Shown here piece by piece: positions 8,795-16,805 of a DNA stretch of 36,905 nt. Location of the stretch: contig JAFSTK010000018.1 in NCBI GenBank assembly GCA_017450535.1, forward strand, positions 1-36,905, read 5' to 3'. Position numbers and translations under genes: made by a program. The DNA comes from Treponema sp. GTDB taxonomy: Bacteria; Spirochaetota; Spirochaetia; Treponematales; Treponemataceae. How positions within the stretch are numbered: position 1 is the stretch's first letter; each line of letters begins with the position of its first letter. Below the pieces are notes generated by a model that saw only the letters and a list, made by a program, of their open reading frames with translations, ran no database searches and was not told where the DNA came from.

Positions 8795-8847
8795 GTCCTG
8801 CAAGGTAATTATCAACATCTCCTGATTTCCTATCGTAAATCAGGAGT
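8750..8847. repeat. 18-bp direct repeat at the 3' end of kduI
   Basis: CTATCGTAAATCAGGAGT occurs at 8750-8767 and again at 8830-8847, where it encodes the last residues and stop of kduI. The period is 80 bp. The copy inside the gene also forms a hairpin with CTCCTGATTT at 8819-8828 (10-bp arms, 8-nt loop) that covers the stop codon. This looks like a duplicated gene end flanking a small insert or a template-switch product. Confidence 0.75.
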
Positions 8848-9672
8848 GCGGATCCAATCCTGGTCGGTGTAGGTGCGGTTTTCGCCACCCATGCTCCAGA
8901 TGAATGTGTAATTGCTTGTACCGCAGCCAGAGTGGATTGACCAGCTCGGATTGATAACTGCCTCATCGTTGTGCATAACGATGTGACGTGTTTCCTGCGG
9001 CTCACCCATGATGTGGAAGACAACCTGGTCTTCGGGGAAGTCAAAGTAGAAGTACACTTCCATGCGGCGCTCGTGTGTGTGAGCGGGCATTGTGTTCCAG
9101 ACTGAACCGGTCTCCAAGTGAGTCATGCCCATAGAAAGCTGGCAGGTCTCCAATACAGACGGGTGAATGTACTGGTTAATCGTACGGTCATTGCTTTCTG
9201 CAGCAGTTCCCATGTGCAAGTGATTTGCCTGCTCGTAGGTGATGATGCGGCTCGGATAGGTGCAATGTGCCGGAGTTGAGTTCATGTAGAACTTTGCGGG
9301 ATTTTTCTTGTCCTTGCTTTCCAAGGTAACTTCTTTGGTGCCCGCGCCCAAGTACAATGCATCGTAGTGGTTCACTTCAAAAGTAACACCGTCAGCAACC
9401 ACAACGCCGTCACCACCAATGTTAATCATACCCAATTCGCGACGCTGGAGGAAATAGTCCACGCCAAAATCTTTCATTGCGTCGATGTTTTTATCCAATT
9501 TGATTTTTTTGTCTACGGGCATTGCGCCAAGTGTTACGATGCGGTCAATGTGGCTGTATACTGCGGTCACATCGTTCTTAATAAAAATGTTCTGTACCAG
9601 AAATTCCTTGCGAATTTCTTCAGTTGTCATACGTTTAAACGGCTCTTTGCCAGTTGAATAACGAATATCCAT
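8830..9672 (-). CDS. kduI: 5-dehydro-4-deoxy-D-glucuronate isomerase
   Basis: 280 residues, close to the E. coli enzyme (278). KduI converts 5-keto-4-deoxyuronate (from pectin or glycosaminoglycan lyases) to 2,5-diketo-3-deoxygluconate. The cupin metal site is visible: H198 and H200 in PAHTHERRMEVY, E205, and a later His in the ETRHIVMHNDEAVI segment. Other family stretches are YLGAGTKEVTLES and SWSIHSGCGTSNYTFIWSMGGEN. A GGGAG ribosome site lies upstream of the ATG at 9672. No kduD or lyase is adjacent. Its 3' end is duplicated downstream. Confidence 0.95.
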   Translation of the reverse strand: MDIRYSTGKEPFKRMTTEEIRKEFLVQNIFIKNDVTAVYSHIDRIVTLGAMPVDKKIKLDKNIDAMKDFGVDYFLQRRELGMINIGGDGVVVADGVTFEVNHYDALYLGAGTKEVTLESKDKKNPAKFYMNSTPAHCTYPSRIITYEQANHLHMGTAAESNDRTINQYIHPSVLETCQLSMGMTHLETGSVWNTMPAHTHERRMEVYFYFDFPEDQVVFHIMGEPQETRHIVMHNDEAVINPSWSIHSGCGTSNYTFIWSMGGENRTYTDQDWIRTPDLR

Positions 9673-9701
9673 TTTTTTTTGCTCCCATAAAAAGCCAATG
9701 A

Positions 9702-9834
9702 GGAAATTTTAATTTCCGATTTGACTTTTTACGCTGTTCCGCAATGCAATGAGGAACAGCAGTTGATAAAAAGTTTGCAACGCAAACCTTGCAAAGATAT
9801 AAACTGACGCTATTTCAGGCAGTTTTTATCTTGC
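9702..9834. repeat. Hairpin-rich gap between kduI and the GGDEF gene
   Basis: The 290-bp divergent gap 9673-9962 has no gene. It holds 9702-9717 (7-bp arms GGAAATT/AATTTCC), 9733-9760 (8-bp arms GCTGTTCC/GGAACAGC, 12-nt loop), 9773-9787 (GTTTGC/GCAAAC) and an imperfect 15-bp arm pair 9791-9806 with 9820-9834. CAATGAGGAA appears twice, at the left edge of the first hairpin and in the right half of the second. The kduI leader would be transcribed through these. Confidence 0.55.
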
Positions 9835-9925
9835 ACTCTTTAATTTTGATAGTCTATCACATCTTTTAGAGTTTGCAAAGTCAGCGACAATCTAACACAT
9901 GCATATAAAATTTAAAATAAAAAAT

Positions 9926-9954
9926 TTGCGTCTTAGCAATTTGTATTATATAAT
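9926..9954 (+). promoter_or_regulatory. Promoter of the GGDEF gene (leaderless candidate)
   Basis: TTGCGT at 9926-9931, 17-bp spacer, perfect TATAAT at 9949-9954, then eight bases to the ATG at 9963. AT-rich context and no Shine-Dalgarno. Confidence 0.55.
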
Positions 9955-9962
9955 AGAATAAT

Positions 9963-11834
9963 ATGAAACGTAGATTACTTATTCTAATCGCTTTACTTGC
10001 TGTTATTATTTTCTCATTTGTCATATTCCAGCAAAGGATTAGTGCTTCTGTATATGAAAATTCAGCAAGCTTTCTTGAAGAAACTGCTGTTTTGTATGCC
10101 GGAACATTTAAAGTCAAGCTGAATGACCAGTTATTCATGTTGGAAAGTCAGGCACGCTATTTTACTGACATCGATATGGACAACTATAACAAAATCAAAC
10201 AAACAATTATGTCTACAAAAGGAGTCGGCGAATTTAAACGCATTGCAGTCGCAAACACAAGCGGCATGACCATCAATGCTGACGGCAAATCATCTGGCAA
10301 CATTATGATGACCGACTATTTTAAAAAAGCAATGCAGGGAACGGCCCAGGTCTCATCAAAAATTTCTTTGGACGAAGACGGTGAAAAAGTGCTTACGCTT
10401 GCCGTACCCATTTTTCAAAACGAAAAAGTAGTTGGCGTTATTACAGGCACGTTCTCCTATTCAATTTTGGACAGCATTTTTGCGGTGGACACGTTTAGCG
10501 GTAACGGTTATTCATTCTTGGTGGACAGCTCAGGTCGTGTTTTGGTAGGAAGCCAAAGCAAAGAACGACTTTGTTTCTCTGAAAACTGGCTCTCTTTTAT
10601 GAGCGAACAAGAAGCTTTGGATAATCTCGGCATAAACACAATCCGCAACAACATCAAAGCAAACAAGACGGATAACGTGCGCTATACAATCAACGGAGAA
10701 GAGCGTATTTTGGTCTACACGCCGGTTAATATGAACAACTGGTACGTTCTTTCTGTCGTTACGGCAGACTACATCAACGCACAGCAGCGAAAAATCATTT
10801 GGATTACATTGGTGCTCATCCTTGTGATACTTGTCGTATTCAGCGCAATCAGCATGTTGTTCTACAAACTGATAAAGCAGAACGAGAAGATTGAAAAAGA
10901 CAATGTGCGCTATGCCGTCACAACACAAAATGCGCAGACACTTGTGTACGAATACGACTTTGAACGCAAGGTTATTGAATTTACCGGCAACTCCACGTTC
11001 CTTTTTGGCGAAAACTTGCGTCAGCTGCCACTTGATTGGTTCAACATGATTGAAGAGCGCATTCATGAGGCAGAACGAAATCTACGTTCCCAGCTGAAGG
11101 AATTCATTGAGTCCGGCGAGACAATGTACAGCTCAGAATTGCGCCTGCTTGCAGGTGAAGGCGAATACGTGTGGTACAGGCTTTCCGGCACGCTCATCAA
11201 GGACAAAGAAGACGGCGTTCCTGTCAAACTGATTGGTAGTCTGGTAAACGTAAATGCGCAGGTCGTGCACGAGCAGGAACTCAAAGAGATGGCGGAAACA
11301 GACTTGCTTTCTGGTCTGCTCAACAAAGTCTCCATGGAAAAACATATTACCGAATGGATAAAAAATGCTGGCGAATCCGTCGGCGCATTCTATATGCTTG
11401 ATTTGGACAACTTTAAGCAGGTAAACGATAAAATTGGACACAGCGCGGGCGACACAGCAATCTGCGATGCGGCAAACAAACTGAATCTTGTATTCTCCGA
11501 AAGAGACTTTATTGGCCGTATCGGTGGCGATGAATTCTGCGTGTTCCTCACCTTGCCCAATACGATGCCTCACGAAAAGATGACTGAAATTATCAGCGAA
11601 AAAGCACATGTCCTTAACAGTATCTTGCATGAAACGTATACAAGCGGGGACATTGCCGTTCATGTTACGTCCAGCATTGGTATCTCTCTGTTCCCCAAAC
11701 AAGCCACATCATACAAAGACTTGTTCAAACGGGCGGATTCAGCATTATACTCAGTAAAAGAAAGCGGAAAAAATAATTTTGCTATCTATGATGAAAATAC
11801 CATGAAAGAAGAAGGAGAATCTGTCTATGGTTAA
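9963..11834 (+). CDS. Membrane diguanylate cyclase with extracytoplasmic sensor domain
   Basis: 623 residues. TM1 at about 5-24, a periplasmic Cache-type sensor at about 30-275 (motifs such as DYFKKAMQGTAQVSSKI, AVPIFQNEKVVGVITGTFSYS and YTPVNMNNWYVLSVV are typical of dCache), TM2 at about 277-301, a PAS-like linker (about 310-440), and a C-terminal GGDEF domain. The signature GGDEF is intact at 521-525, with DLDNFKQVNDKIGH for Mg/GTP binding, so it should make cyclic-di-GMP. The inhibitory I-site RxxD upstream reads SERD, so product inhibition is probably lost. The last 8 nt overlap the TRAP binding-protein gene, implying translational coupling and a shared signal. Confidence 0.92.
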   Translation: MKRRLLILIALLAVIIFSFVIFQQRISASVYENSASFLEETAVLYAGTFKVKLNDQLFMLESQARYFTDIDMDNYNKIKQTIMSTKGVGEFKRIAVANTSGMTINADGKSSGNIMMTDYFKKAMQGTAQVSSKISLDEDGEKVLTLAVPIFQNEKVVGVITGTFSYSILDSIFAVDTFSGNGYSFLVDSSGRVLVGSQSKERLCFSENWLSFMSEQEALDNLGINTIRNNIKANKTDNVRYTINGEERILVYTPVNMNNWYVLSVVTADYINAQQRKIIWITLVLILVILVVFSAISMLFYKLIKQNEKIEKDNVRYAVTTQNAQTLVYEYDFERKVIEFTGNSTFLFGENLRQLPLDWFNMIEERIHEAERNLRSQLKEFIESGETMYSSELRLLAGEGEYVWYRLSGTLIKDKEDGVPVKLIGSLVNVNAQVVHEQELKEMAETDLLSGLLNKVSMEKHITEWIKNAGESVGAFYMLDLDNFKQVNDKIGHSAGDTAICDAANKLNLVFSERDFIGRIGGDEFCVFLTLPNTMPHEKMTEIISEKAHVLNSILHETYTSGDIAVHVTSSIGISLFPKQATSYKDLFKRADSALYSVKESGKNNFAIYDENTMKEEGESVYG

Positions 11835-12852
11835 AAGAATCATTGTATTTGCGACTTGTGCGTTAATGCTCATCTCGCTGGGTGCGTGTAAAAAGCAACA
11901 AAAAGTTGCTTCTTTCGAGCAATCGGAATCAGAAGAATCTATTGAAAGCGTAACTATTACGCTGGGCTTTTCTACGAATATGGAAGACCCCCGTGGTGTA
12001 GCATCGCAGTTGTTCAAGGAAAAAGTTGAACAAAAATCCAATGGCAGAATTAAAATTGACATTCATGCTAATGGCGAGCTTGGCAGTGATTCTGAACTGA
12101 TTGAAAGTATTATCAACGACAAAGTTGATATGACTGTTTCTAGTGCGGGTAACTTTGCCGTGTATGCGACAAAACTTGGCATTTCTGCGCTGCCGTTCTT
12201 GTTCTCTGATTTTGACTCAGCGTGGAAATTTATGGACAGCGACCTCATCAAAGACGTGAACAAGACGCTGGAAGACTTTAACATCGTCGTTCTTCCTCAC
12301 TACGACAATGGTTTCCGTTGCGTGACCACCACAAACAAGCCCATCAAATCCGTAAAAGATATGAAAGGTTTGAATATCCGCACGCCGCCAAACCAAATCG
12401 TTATGGAAACTATGTCTACGCTGGGTGCAAATCCTAAGCCGTATGCATTTAACGAACTAAAAGCGGCTTTGCGCAACGGACTTTTTGACTCACAGGAAAA
12501 CCCGATTCCTGTCATCTACAACAGCAAATTGTTTGAAGAGCAGAAATATCTGGCTATCACAAATCACAGTTACGATGCAATGCCGCTCGTAATCCGCAAG
12601 AGCCTGTGGGATCACCTAAGCAACAGTGACAAGCAATTACTGCTTGATGCCGCAATCCAAGCGCAAGATTTGGATAGACAACTGGTAAAAAATCAGACTG
12701 AAACTTTTGTGTCACGCTTACATAGCGAAGGCATGACCATTACCAATCCTAATCTGAAAGAATTCGCCGCCGCAACTGCCGGAGTAATGGACACATTCTC
12801 CACCATTTACGGCAACGACCTTATCGAAAAGATGAAAAATCTAACAAAATAA
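11827..12852 (+). CDS. TRAP-type solute-binding lipoprotein (DctP family)
   Basis: 341 residues. MVKRIIVFATCALMLISLGAC is a lipoprotein signal (lipobox SLGAC). The mature protein has the DctP pattern: ITLGFSTNMEDPRGVASQLFKEKVEQKSNGRIKI, ANGELGSDSELIESI, the LPFLFSDFDSAWKFM segment, and MKGLNIRTPPNQIVMETMSTLGANPKPYAFNEL, where the Arg normally binds the ligand carboxylate. AAGGAG precedes the ATG inside the end of the GGDEF gene. No DctQ/DctM permease genes follow; a terminator does. Either the permease is elsewhere or this protein delivers its ligand to the sensor of the upstream cyclase. Confidence 0.92.
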   Translation: MVKRIIVFATCALMLISLGACKKQQKVASFEQSESEESIESVTITLGFSTNMEDPRGVASQLFKEKVEQKSNGRIKIDIHANGELGSDSELIESIINDKVDMTVSSAGNFAVYATKLGISALPFLFSDFDSAWKFMDSDLIKDVNKTLEDFNIVVLPHYDNGFRCVTTTNKPIKSVKDMKGLNIRTPPNQIVMETMSTLGANPKPYAFNELKAALRNGLFDSQENPIPVIYNSKLFEEQKYLAITNHSYDAMPLVIRKSLWDHLSNSDKQLLLDAAIQAQDLDRQLVKNQTETFVSRLHSEGMTITNPNLKEFAAATAGVMDTFSTIYGNDLIEKMKNLTK

Positions 12853-12858
12853 TGCAGG

Positions 12859-12884
12859 AATGTTCGGGGCAATCCCCGAACATT
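12859..12884. terminator. Bidirectional intrinsic terminator
   Basis: Perfect 11-bp arms AATGTTCGGGG and CCCCGAACATT around loop CAAT, followed by a short T-run on the plus strand. It lies between the convergent TRAP binding-protein and ammonia-lyase genes and would serve both. Confidence 0.85.
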
Positions 12885-14462
12885 TTACGCAAACAACTCC
12901 GTCGTCTGCATCCATTCGCTGACGGCGGCCGCTTCTTTATCCAATGCGCGGTCATCCTGCACGAATGCGCTCAGTTTGCGCACTTCATCGTAAACTTTGC
13001 GGGTGAATGAGCCAAAATGTTCCGCACCGATTAAATCCATTGCCTGACATGCCGCCAACATGTGCACACCAAACTGCAAATAAATCAAATTGATTTGGTC
13101 GCGGAGTTTTCTCGCACTGATTGTTCCCATAGAAACTTTGTCCTGATTCAACGCTTCTGTCGGGCTGGACGTAACGCTGATAGGATTTGTAAAACTCTGC
13201 ACTTCGCCACGGATTGCGCTGATTGTAATCTGTGCGCCCTTAAATCCGAGGCGCAAGCCTGCGCGCGGGTCATCTTCTTTTGTATACGGAATCAAATTTT
13301 CAGTCAGACCGTTAAACTTGCCATCGATAATCAATTCAGCCTGTTTGTCCGCCAAGTCACTGATGTTTGCCAACGCAATGCGGAGATAGTCGCAGCTTGC
13401 ACAAATATGTCCGCCGTAAAAATTGCCCGTGTTGTACAACTGCTCGTTCTCCACGTCCACCAGCGGATTGTCGTTGGCAGAATTAATTTCCTGCTCAATC
13501 CATTGGCGTGTAATAGAAAGCGTATCGCGCAGAACACCGTTAATCTGCGGTGCGCAACGAATTGAATAGCGTGCCTGAATTTTTTTGTCGCGCTTCTGGT
13601 AGCTTTTGCCATCCATCGTGCCCATTTTTTTCAAGAACTGCTCGTAGTTGTCCGCGCGGTCTGAATCTTTGAGAATCGCATAAACGTGTTCAGAGCTTTC
13701 AATCTGCCCCGGATGATTTTTGATTTCGCTCACCTTGCGGCGGAATGGCACTTCTGTTCCGTTCATTATTTCGGTAGTCACCGCCGTCAAGAAGTCAGAG
13801 ATATTTGCAAGACGCGCGGCTTTTTTCCAAGCGAGCGAAGCGATTGCTGTCATCACCGACGTGCCGTTCATCAGCGCAAGACCTTCTTTTGCCTCAAGCG
13901 GAAGCGTCTTAATGCCTTCTGCCTGCAACGCTTCTTTTGACGGCACAATTTTTCCCTTGTAGTACACATCGCGCTCGCCGTACATCACCGCCGCCAGATA
14001 AGAAAGCGGAGTCAAATCGCCAGACGCACCAACAGAGCCAAGTTCTGGAATCACCGGAATAATATCTTTTTCCAAAAGTTTTTCCATAAATTGAGCCAGT
14101 TCCACACGAATTGCCGAATATCCGCCCTTTATGTTTCCATTCAGACGACACAACACAACAGCGCGTCCTTCATTGTGGCTCAGTTTTTGCCCCAGACCTA
14201 TGCCATGATATGTGACGATAACATGCTGCAATTCGTTCGCCTTTTCCTTGCTGATTTGATTGTCACAAGAATCGCCAAAATTTGTCGTCACACCATAAGT
14301 GGGATAACCGCGCGCAATATAGCTCATCAGAAAATCACGTGACTTTTTTAATGTCTCAAGAAATTTTTTGTCATCACACAGACGAACAGCTGCTTTTCCC
14401 TCACTCACGTCGCACACATCTTCAATAGTAAGTCCTTCGCCTTTTACAACAACTGTTTTCAT
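12885..14462 (-). CDS. hutH: HAL/PAL/TAL-family aromatic amino acid ammonia-lyase (probably histidine ammonia-lyase)
   Basis: 525 residues from MKTVVVKGEGLTIEDV; a further in-frame ATG at 14513 would add 17 hydrophobic residues and is disfavoured. The self-processing Ala-Ser-Gly that forms the MIO cofactor is in GSVGASGDLTPLSYLAAVMYG. Other family landmarks: YGVTTNFGDSCD, LMNGTSVMTA, RYSIRCAPQINGVLRD and NSANDNPLVD. The substrate-selectivity pair that is Ser-His in classic HutH reads Tyr-His (VTYHGIG), and the usual QEDHVSM reads NQDKVSM, so the substrate may differ from histidine. No hutU, hutI or hutG is adjacent. Divergent from the peroxidase gene. Confidence 0.85.
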   Translation of the reverse strand: MKTVVVKGEGLTIEDVCDVSEGKAAVRLCDDKKFLETLKKSRDFLMSYIARGYPTYGVTTNFGDSCDNQISKEKANELQHVIVTYHGIGLGQKLSHNEGRAVVLCRLNGNIKGGYSAIRVELAQFMEKLLEKDIIPVIPELGSVGASGDLTPLSYLAAVMYGERDVYYKGKIVPSKEALQAEGIKTLPLEAKEGLALMNGTSVMTAIASLAWKKAARLANISDFLTAVTTEIMNGTEVPFRRKVSEIKNHPGQIESSEHVYAILKDSDRADNYEQFLKKMGTMDGKSYQKRDKKIQARYSIRCAPQINGVLRDTLSITRQWIEQEINSANDNPLVDVENEQLYNTGNFYGGHICASCDYLRIALANISDLADKQAELIIDGKFNGLTENLIPYTKEDDPRAGLRLGFKGAQITISAIRGEVQSFTNPISVTSSPTEALNQDKVSMGTISARKLRDQINLIYLQFGVHMLAACQAMDLIGAEHFGSFTRKVYDEVRKLSAFVQDDRALDKEAAAVSEWMQTTELFA

Positions 14463-14555
14463 TTTATTGCCCGTTAAGAAAAATAGATTTTTTATGCAGA
14501 AAGTATCGTACAAATCAGCATTTTAATCAACAGAATAAAAAAAAGAAAAAAGTGC

Positions 14556-14609
14556 TTGACAAGTTTATGTTTGATACAATATAATTTGATTAAATAAAAC
14601 TAACGGAGG
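14556..14609 (+). promoter_or_regulatory. Promoter and ribosome site of the peroxidase gene
   Basis: Consensus TTGACA at 14556-14561, 18-bp spacer, TATAAT at 14580-14585, then GGAGG at 14605-14609, seven bases before the ATG at 14617. This is the best sigma-70-type promoter in the window and contrasts with the leaderless-type starts elsewhere. Confidence 0.8.
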
Positions 14610-14616
14610 CGAAATT

Positions 14617-15156
14617 ATGGCAATCTATGATTACACAGTAAAGGACAGAAAGGGAAACGATGTTTCAATGGCGGATTTCAAAGGCAAGGTGCTTTTGATT
14701 GTGAACACGGCGACAGGTTGTGGATTTACCCCGCAGTACAAGGGCTTGGAAGAGCTGTGGCAGAAGTATCATGAAAAAGGTCTGGAGATTCTTGACTTTC
14801 CGTGCGACCAGTTTGGTCATCAGGCTCCTGGCGACGACGATGAGATTCACGAGTTCTGCCAAATGAAATACAAGACCAGTTTTGACAACTTCAAGAAAAT
14901 CGAAGTGAATGGCGAAAATGAAATCCCGCTCTACACATTCCTGAAAAGTCAGAAAGGTTTTGAAGGCTTTACCGGCATAAAAGGCGCGCTCATGAACACT
15001 GTAGTCGGAAAAATTGACCCGGACTTTAAAAACAACGCGAACATCAAATGGAACTTCACCAAATTTTTGGTAGACCGCGAAGGCAATGTTACAGAGCGTT
15101 TTGAATCTACGGTCGAACCGAAAAAAATTGAGGACAAAATCGCCGTTTTGTTGTAA
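14617..15156 (+). CDS. Glutathione peroxidase-family thiol peroxidase
   Basis: 179 residues. Catalytic motif NTATGCGFTPQYKGLE with a cysteine (Cys35, codon TGT) rather than selenocysteine. The second family motif reads FPCDQFGHQ in place of the usual FPCNQFGxQ, keeping the Gln of the catalytic tetrad; WNFTKFLVDREG supplies the Trp and Asn. Cysteine GPx enzymes in bacteria usually reduce hydroperoxides with thioredoxin as donor. A thioredoxin-reductase-like flavoprotein and an OhrR-like peroxide sensor lie downstream on the same strand, which supports a hydroperoxide-defence role. Confidence 0.93.
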   Translation: MAIYDYTVKDRKGNDVSMADFKGKVLLIVNTATGCGFTPQYKGLEELWQKYHEKGLEILDFPCDQFGHQAPGDDDEIHEFCQMKYKTSFDNFKKIEVNGENEIPLYTFLKSQKGFEGFTGIKGALMNTVVGKIDPDFKNNANIKWNFTKFLVDREGNVTERFESTVEPKKIEDKIAVLL

Positions 15157-15182
15157 AATATAGGCGTTTCCCGCTAATGCGG

Positions 15183-15258
15183 GTCGGGCGTTACGTGGCT
15201 TGCGTACGCGCGGTGCTTCGCACTGGCGACAAGTCGCCACCACTCCATGCCCTAACGC
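15183..15258. repeat. GC-rich intergenic element bounded by GTCGGGC and CCCTAACGC
   Basis: Starts GTCGGGC at 15183-15189, just after hairpin CCCGC-TAAT-GCGGG (15170-15183), and ends CCCTAACGC at 15250-15258. Inside are the snap-backs GTGC-TTC-GCAC and TGGCGAC-AA-GTCGCCA. The same outer words bracket 33871-33972. It forms the leader of the acetyltransferase gene. The sequence is far more GC-rich than its surroundings and does not look coding. Confidence 0.55.
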
Positions 15259-15266
15259 GAGGTATT

Positions 15267-15851
15267 ATGTCTGAAAAACAAAAAATGCTTGCCGGTGAAT
15301 TGTATGATTCTTCTGACGCTGAGTTGTACACGCTCAGACAAGAGGCTCACAGAATTTGCCGTGAATACAATGAGCAGGATGATTCATCCGATGCAAAACG
15401 ACAAAAACTTTTAGACACGCTCATTCCGAAGCATGGCAAGAATTTGTATTTGCAAGGACCAATTCAGTTTGACTACGGTGCGTTCACAACAATGGGAAAC
15501 AATGTCTACGCAAACTTCAATTTTACGTGTTTGGACTGTGCGCGTGTCACCATCGGAAACGATGTGTTTTTTGGACCAAATGTGTCGATTCTCACGCCGA
15601 TGCACCCGATTCGCTGGCAGGAACGCAACCAATTCAAAAAGCCTGACGGAACGCTTGGCGACCAAGAATATGCGAAGCCTGTCACCATCGGCGACAACTG
15701 CTGGATTGCGGGCAACGTGACAATCTGTGGCGGCGTGACTATCGGCGAAGGCTCGGTCATCGGTGCGGGAAGCGTAGTTACATGCGATATTCCTGCGAAC
15801 GTAGTCGCCGTGGGAAATCCGTGCCGAGTTATTAAACAGATAGAAAATTAA
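15267..15851 (+). CDS. Sugar O-acetyltransferase (maltose acetyltransferase/NodL type)
   Basis: 195 residues from MSEKQKMLAGELYDSSDAEL, the standard Maa/LacA N-terminal domain; an earlier in-frame start at 15177 would translate the GC-rich repeat and is rejected. GAGG precedes the ATG. The C-terminal half is a left-handed beta-helix of hexapeptide repeats (VTIGNDVFFGPNVSI, VTIGDNCWIAGNVTICGGVTIGEGSVIGAGSVV), ending AVGNPCRVIKQIEN. The catalytic His is in LTPMHPI. Acetyl-CoA-dependent acetylation of sugars is the family activity; the true substrate is unknown. Confidence 0.92.
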   Translation: MSEKQKMLAGELYDSSDAELYTLRQEAHRICREYNEQDDSSDAKRQKLLDTLIPKHGKNLYLQGPIQFDYGAFTTMGNNVYANFNFTCLDCARVTIGNDVFFGPNVSILTPMHPIRWQERNQFKKPDGTLGDQEYAKPVTIGDNCWIAGNVTICGGVTIGEGSVIGAGSVVTCDIPANVVAVGNPCRVIKQIEN

Positions 15852-15867
15852 CGGAGAAGAAAAATCT

Positions 15868-16782
15868 ATGAGTTATGACCTCATCATAATCGGAGCAGGC
15901 CCGGCCGGAATTTCCGCAGCCTTGTATGTAAAGCGTGCCAATCTGAATGTGGCTGTCATTTACTCTGGTGAAAGTCAGCTGGAAAAAGCACACAAAATTG
16001 ACAATTACTACGGTTTTCCCCAGGGCATAGCAGGCGCAGATTTGTATGCGAACGGCATTGCTCAGGCAAAGAATCTGGGCATTGAAGTAATCAACGCTGA
16101 AGTGACGAACATCCAGATGGATTCGCCTACGCAGTACACCGTGAGTGCAAACGGAACTGATTATTCCGCGCCATCGGTAATTCTTGCCACCGGAAATAAA
16201 AAATTGCGTCCGCTCATTGACGGCATCGCGGAATTTGAGACAAAGGGTGTCTCCTACTGCGCGATTTGCGACGGTTTTTTCTACCGCAAAAAAAATGTGG
16301 CTGTCATCGGAAACGGCACTTTTGCTGTGGCAGAGGCAAGTCATCTTGCGCACATCGCCGCAAGCGTCACCATTCTGACTGACGGCAAAGACGATGCGGA
16401 AGTAAAAGCCGCTCTCGCCGCTGACCCGTCTGCAGCAGAAAAAATCACCGTGGACACGCGCAAAGTTGCAAAAGTCTATGGCAATGAGACCGGCATAAAA
16501 GTGGGCGGTGTGACATTTGCCGACAACGAATCTCTTGCGCTGGACGGCATTTTTGTCGCGCTCGGTTCAGCCGGTGCCGCAGACTTCGCCAAAAAACTGG
16601 GGCTTGCCCTGAATGGCGACAGCATTTCCGCAGACGAAAAAATGGCGACCAATGCGCCCGGCATTTTCAGTTGTGGCAACGCAAACGGCGGACTTCTTCA
16701 AGTGTGCAAGGCTGTCTACGAAGGCGGCGTCGCAGGTTTGAGCGCAGTTGAATACGTGCGCGGACTAAAAAAAGCACAATAA
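15868..16782 (+). CDS. Thioredoxin-reductase-like FAD protein lacking the NADPH motif
   Basis: 304 residues, a normal TrxB length. FAD-binding GAGPAGISAALYVKRA at 9-24, redox-active CxxC (CAIC, 131-134) and C-terminal FAD motif GIFSCGNANGG are present. The pyridine-nucleotide domain has GNGTFAVAEA at 148-157 where TrxB has GGGxxAxEEA, and the HRRxxxRA motif that binds the NADPH 2'-phosphate is replaced by TDGKDDAE. It may therefore use NADH, ferredoxin or another flavoprotein as donor, as in the divergent clostridial TrxR-like families. GGAG ribosome site upstream. Grouped with a peroxidase and a redox-sensing regulator. Confidence 0.85.
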   Translation: MSYDLIIIGAGPAGISAALYVKRANLNVAVIYSGESQLEKAHKIDNYYGFPQGIAGADLYANGIAQAKNLGIEVINAEVTNIQMDSPTQYTVSANGTDYSAPSVILATGNKKLRPLIDGIAEFETKGVSYCAICDGFFYRKKNVAVIGNGTFAVAEASHLAHIAASVTILTDGKDDAEVKAALAADPSAAEKITVDTRKVAKVYGNETGIKVGGVTFADNESLALDGIFVALGSAGAADFAKKLGLALNGDSISADEKMATNAPGIFSCGNANGGLLQVCKAVYEGGVAGLSAVEYVRGLKKAQ

Positions 16783-16805
16783 CATCTATTTTTGGGAGAC
16801 TTCAT

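Noticed and set aside
15183..15258. Integron attC-like site before the acetyltransferase gene
   Set aside because: The ends read GTTA...TAAC, the reverse of attC (TAAC...GTTA), and the conserved 7-bp core patterns do not match. Treponema integrons were the reason to look.
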